Under the pieces are notes generated by a model. It was given only the letters and a program-made list of their open reading frames with translations. It had not been told where the DNA came from and did not search any database. Shown piece by piece: positions 62,559 to 64,000 of a stretch of DNA of 64,000 bases. The DNA comes from an uncultured Allomuricauda sp. Its GTDB lineage: Bacteria; Bacteroidota; Bacteroidia; Flavobacteriales; Flavobacteriaceae. A program made the translations under genes and the position numbers. The stretch is from the NCBI RefSeq assembly GCF_947499695.1, contig NZ_CANMPQ010000002.1, positions 372,001 to 436,000 of the forward strand, written 5' to 3'. Each line of letters begins with the position of its first letter. Position 1 is the stretch's first letter.

Positions 62559-63218
62559 ATGATCACAGAAGATTATACCGCTTTCTTTAAAGAATTAGCC
62601 AAGAACAATGCTAAAGAGTGGTTTCATACTAATAAGAAAAGATATGAGAAGGACGCCAAAGAACCTTTTTTGAATTTACTTGAAGGTCTTTTGCAAACGC
62701 TTACCGATTGGGATTCTCGGATTCTATCAGATCCAAAAAAAGCAATATTCCGAATTAATAGAGATGTGCGTTTCTCTAAGGATAAAACACCATATCACAC
62801 AATTTTGAAGGCTGGTTTTTCTCCAAATGGGAAAAAATCAATTCTCCCTGGATATTACTTAGGTATTGATGCCACAAGTATTCATGTAGGCGGAGGGCTG
62901 TTTATGTTGCGACCTCCGGAGCTTTCAAAAGTCAGAAAGCATATTGCTTCAAATACTTCGCAATTACTTAAAATTATTGATGATCCAACATTTGTGCAAG
63001 GTTTTGGACAACTCAGTGGAGAGAAGGCAAAACGATTGGATAAAAGTTTACTTCCGGCAGCGGAAAAAACTGATTTCATCTATAACAAACAGTTCTATGC
63101 CATGGCCGAATTTCCTTTGGAACCTTTTTATGGTTCGGAAAAACTGGGAGAAGAAATCTTGGAGCATTTTAAAATCATCAAACCATTAAACACATATCTG
63201 AACGAAGCGTTCGATTAA
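62559..63218 (+). CDS. DUF2461 family protein
   Basis: The 219-residue protein has the DUF2461 (TIGR02453) signatures: FFKELAKNNAKEWFHTNKKRYE at the start, FRINRDVRFSKDKTPYHTILKAGFSP near 65, PGYYLGIDATSIHVGGGLFMLRPPELSKVR and a C-terminal FPLEPFYGSEKLGEEILEHF. Family function is unknown; members are cytoplasmic. It is downstream of the TfoX-like gene by 3 bp. Confidence 0.93.
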   Translation: MITEDYTAFFKELAKNNAKEWFHTNKKRYEKDAKEPFLNLLEGLLQTLTDWDSRILSDPKKAIFRINRDVRFSKDKTPYHTILKAGFSPNGKKSILPGYYLGIDATSIHVGGGLFMLRPPELSKVRKHIASNTSQLLKIIDDPTFVQGFGQLSGEKAKRLDKSLLPAAEKTDFIYNKQFYAMAEFPLEPFYGSEKLGEEILEHFKIIKPLNTYLNEAFD

Positions 63219-63256
63219 TCTAGAGCTTATTTATTCATCATAAAAACAATTACAAA

Positions 63257-63628
63257 ATGACAACACAAGAAGTTGCGGACAAGTTAGTGAGCCTCTGCAG
63301 AGAGGGAAAACACCAGGAAGCCTATGGTCTATATGCCCAGGACGCCTGGAGCCTTGAAATGCCTGGAGTACCCAATGAAAAAACACAAGGGATTGACAAC
63401 ATTTTAAAGGGCTACGAACAATGGGCTAGCAGTATTGAAGAGATGCATGGTGGTTCAGTTGGAGATGCGGTTGTTGCCGGCAACCATTTCACAGTTCCAA
63501 TGGTAAGTGATGTTACCTTTAAAGGTATGGGGCGTTGTAAAATGGAAGAGCTTTGCGTTTATGAGGTGGAAAATGGAAAAATAAAAAAGGCCCAGTTCTT
63601 TTATGATCCTTCGATGTTTGGAGGATAA
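63257..63628 (+). CDS. SnoaL/NTF2-like protein
   Basis: The 123-residue protein shows a SnoaL-like layout: VADKLVSLCREGKHQEAYGLYAQDAWSLEMPG, GIDNILKGYEQW and a C-terminal sheet MEELCVYEVENGKIKKAQFFYDP. Members are small-molecule isomerases or binding proteins. It is the third NTF2-like gene in the window and is followed by a strong terminator. The role is unknown. Confidence 0.85.
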   Translation: MTTQEVADKLVSLCREGKHQEAYGLYAQDAWSLEMPGVPNEKTQGIDNILKGYEQWASSIEEMHGGSVGDAVVAGNHFTVPMVSDVTFKGMGRCKMEELCVYEVENGKIKKAQFFYDPSMFGG

Positions 63629-63648
63629 TTCCAATTAAAATTAATTGA

Positions 63649-63675
63649 GGCGATGGAAAACCATCGCCTTTTTTT
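63649..63675. terminator. Terminator after the SnoaL-like gene
   Basis: GGCGATGG/CCATCGCC with an AAAA loop and seven T on the plus strand, 20 bp after the stop. Its T tract overlaps the stop of the convergent ABC gene. Confidence 0.9.
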
Positions 63676-64000
63676 ATTCTCCAAAAAATGTTTCAAGTTC
63701 TTTTAGGGTTTCAGCAGAAGTCTGTATGTCCTTTACAATTTCACCCTTGTTCAAAACCACTATACGTTCACAGACCTCCGTTACATGAAGTAAGTCGTGA
63801 CTTGAGATAAGTACAGTGACATCTTCCTTGGCAGCTAACTCTTTAATTATTGCCTTTAACCTAATTTGGGTTGTGGGATCCAAATTGGCAAACGGCTCGT
63901 CTAAAACCACAACTTCAGGATTCCCAATGAAGGAAGCTACAATGCCAGCTTTTTTCTGGTTTCCTTTGGAAAGGTCTCGCAAATACTTTTTTTGTCCCAA
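63674..64000 (-). CDS. ABC transporter ATP-binding protein, C-terminal part
   Basis: The last 108 residues are inside the window; the N-terminus with Walker A lies beyond the right edge. The ABC signature is the variant DLSKGNQKK, where the usual LSGGQ reads LSKGN as in several drug- or gliding-related exporters. Walker B is PEVVVLDEPFANLDP, and the switch histidine is in LISSHDL. The exported substrate cannot be inferred. It converges on the SnoaL-like gene through a shared terminator. Confidence 0.9.
   Translation of the reverse strand: MGQKKYLRDLSKGNQKKAGIVASFIGNPEVVVLDEPFANLDPTTQIRLKAIIKELAAKEDVTVLISSHDLLHVTEVCERIVVLNKGEIVKDIQTSAETLKELETFFGE

Overview
The window looks like chromosomal DNA of a marine, probably gliding, member of the Flavobacteriaceae; the Muricauda/Allomuricauda-Arenibacter-Zobellia neighbourhood is a guess. 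The evidence is AT-rich DNA, many MKK...C lipoproteins, gldH and a porW/sprE-type gene of gliding and type IX secretion, an F-type ATPase operon without beta and epsilon genes, and several boxes matching the Bacteroidetes promoter consensus TTTG-N19/20-TAnnTTTG. I see no rRNA, tRNA, CRISPR array, insertion sequence or integrated phage. Most of the window is housekeeping.

Left part (1-16 kb): a suf Fe-S cluster pair (sufB fragment, sufA-like); two beta-propeller lipoproteins; thiL; a BrnQ amino acid carrier; an unknown membrane protein; a small operon of tautomerase, atypical SDR and NTF2-like genes beside a Crp/Fnr regulator co-transcribed with pepP; then a large Asp-box propeller protein and small membrane or lipoprotein genes. 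A perfect palindrome matching the E. coli CRP site lies between the Crp/Fnr gene and the tautomerase operon.

Middle (16-36 kb): DUF1080 lipoprotein, aspartoacylase-like and rimK in one overlapping operon; sdhCAB; YceI; a membrane-anchored winged-helix protein; a Vsr-like nuclease lacking the usual zinc cysteines, overlapping an aminotransferase; an S24 repressor divergent from a small HTH-like gene, with a palindrome between them; GNAT; a possible 35-residue gene with its own promoter and terminator; NTF2-like; scoAB; a class A PBP, gldH and ricT; trhO; recA.

Right part (36-64 kb): an ECF sigma factor next to a protein joining an anti-sigma-like N-terminus, a membrane segment and a predicted outer-membrane barrel; plsC; a stress membrane protein; trpS; dprA; an HU/CCDC81-SPOR protein; thioesterase; aldo/keto reductase; a cell-envelope run (EnvC-like, DUF4292, TPR, nucleotidyltransferase, dut, flippase); a sulfatase; the ATP synthase operon atpBEFHAG preceded by DUF6168, atpZ, bactofilin and porW/sprE; a GlxA-type regulator; small genes; and a truncated ABC ATPase.

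I did not find a clear new multi-gene system. The best leads are the CRP-like regulator with its matching palindrome, the S24/HTH divergent switch, the sigma factor-barrel pair, three 52-bp tandem repeats ending on the atpG stop codon, and the possible small gene at 27.4 kb.
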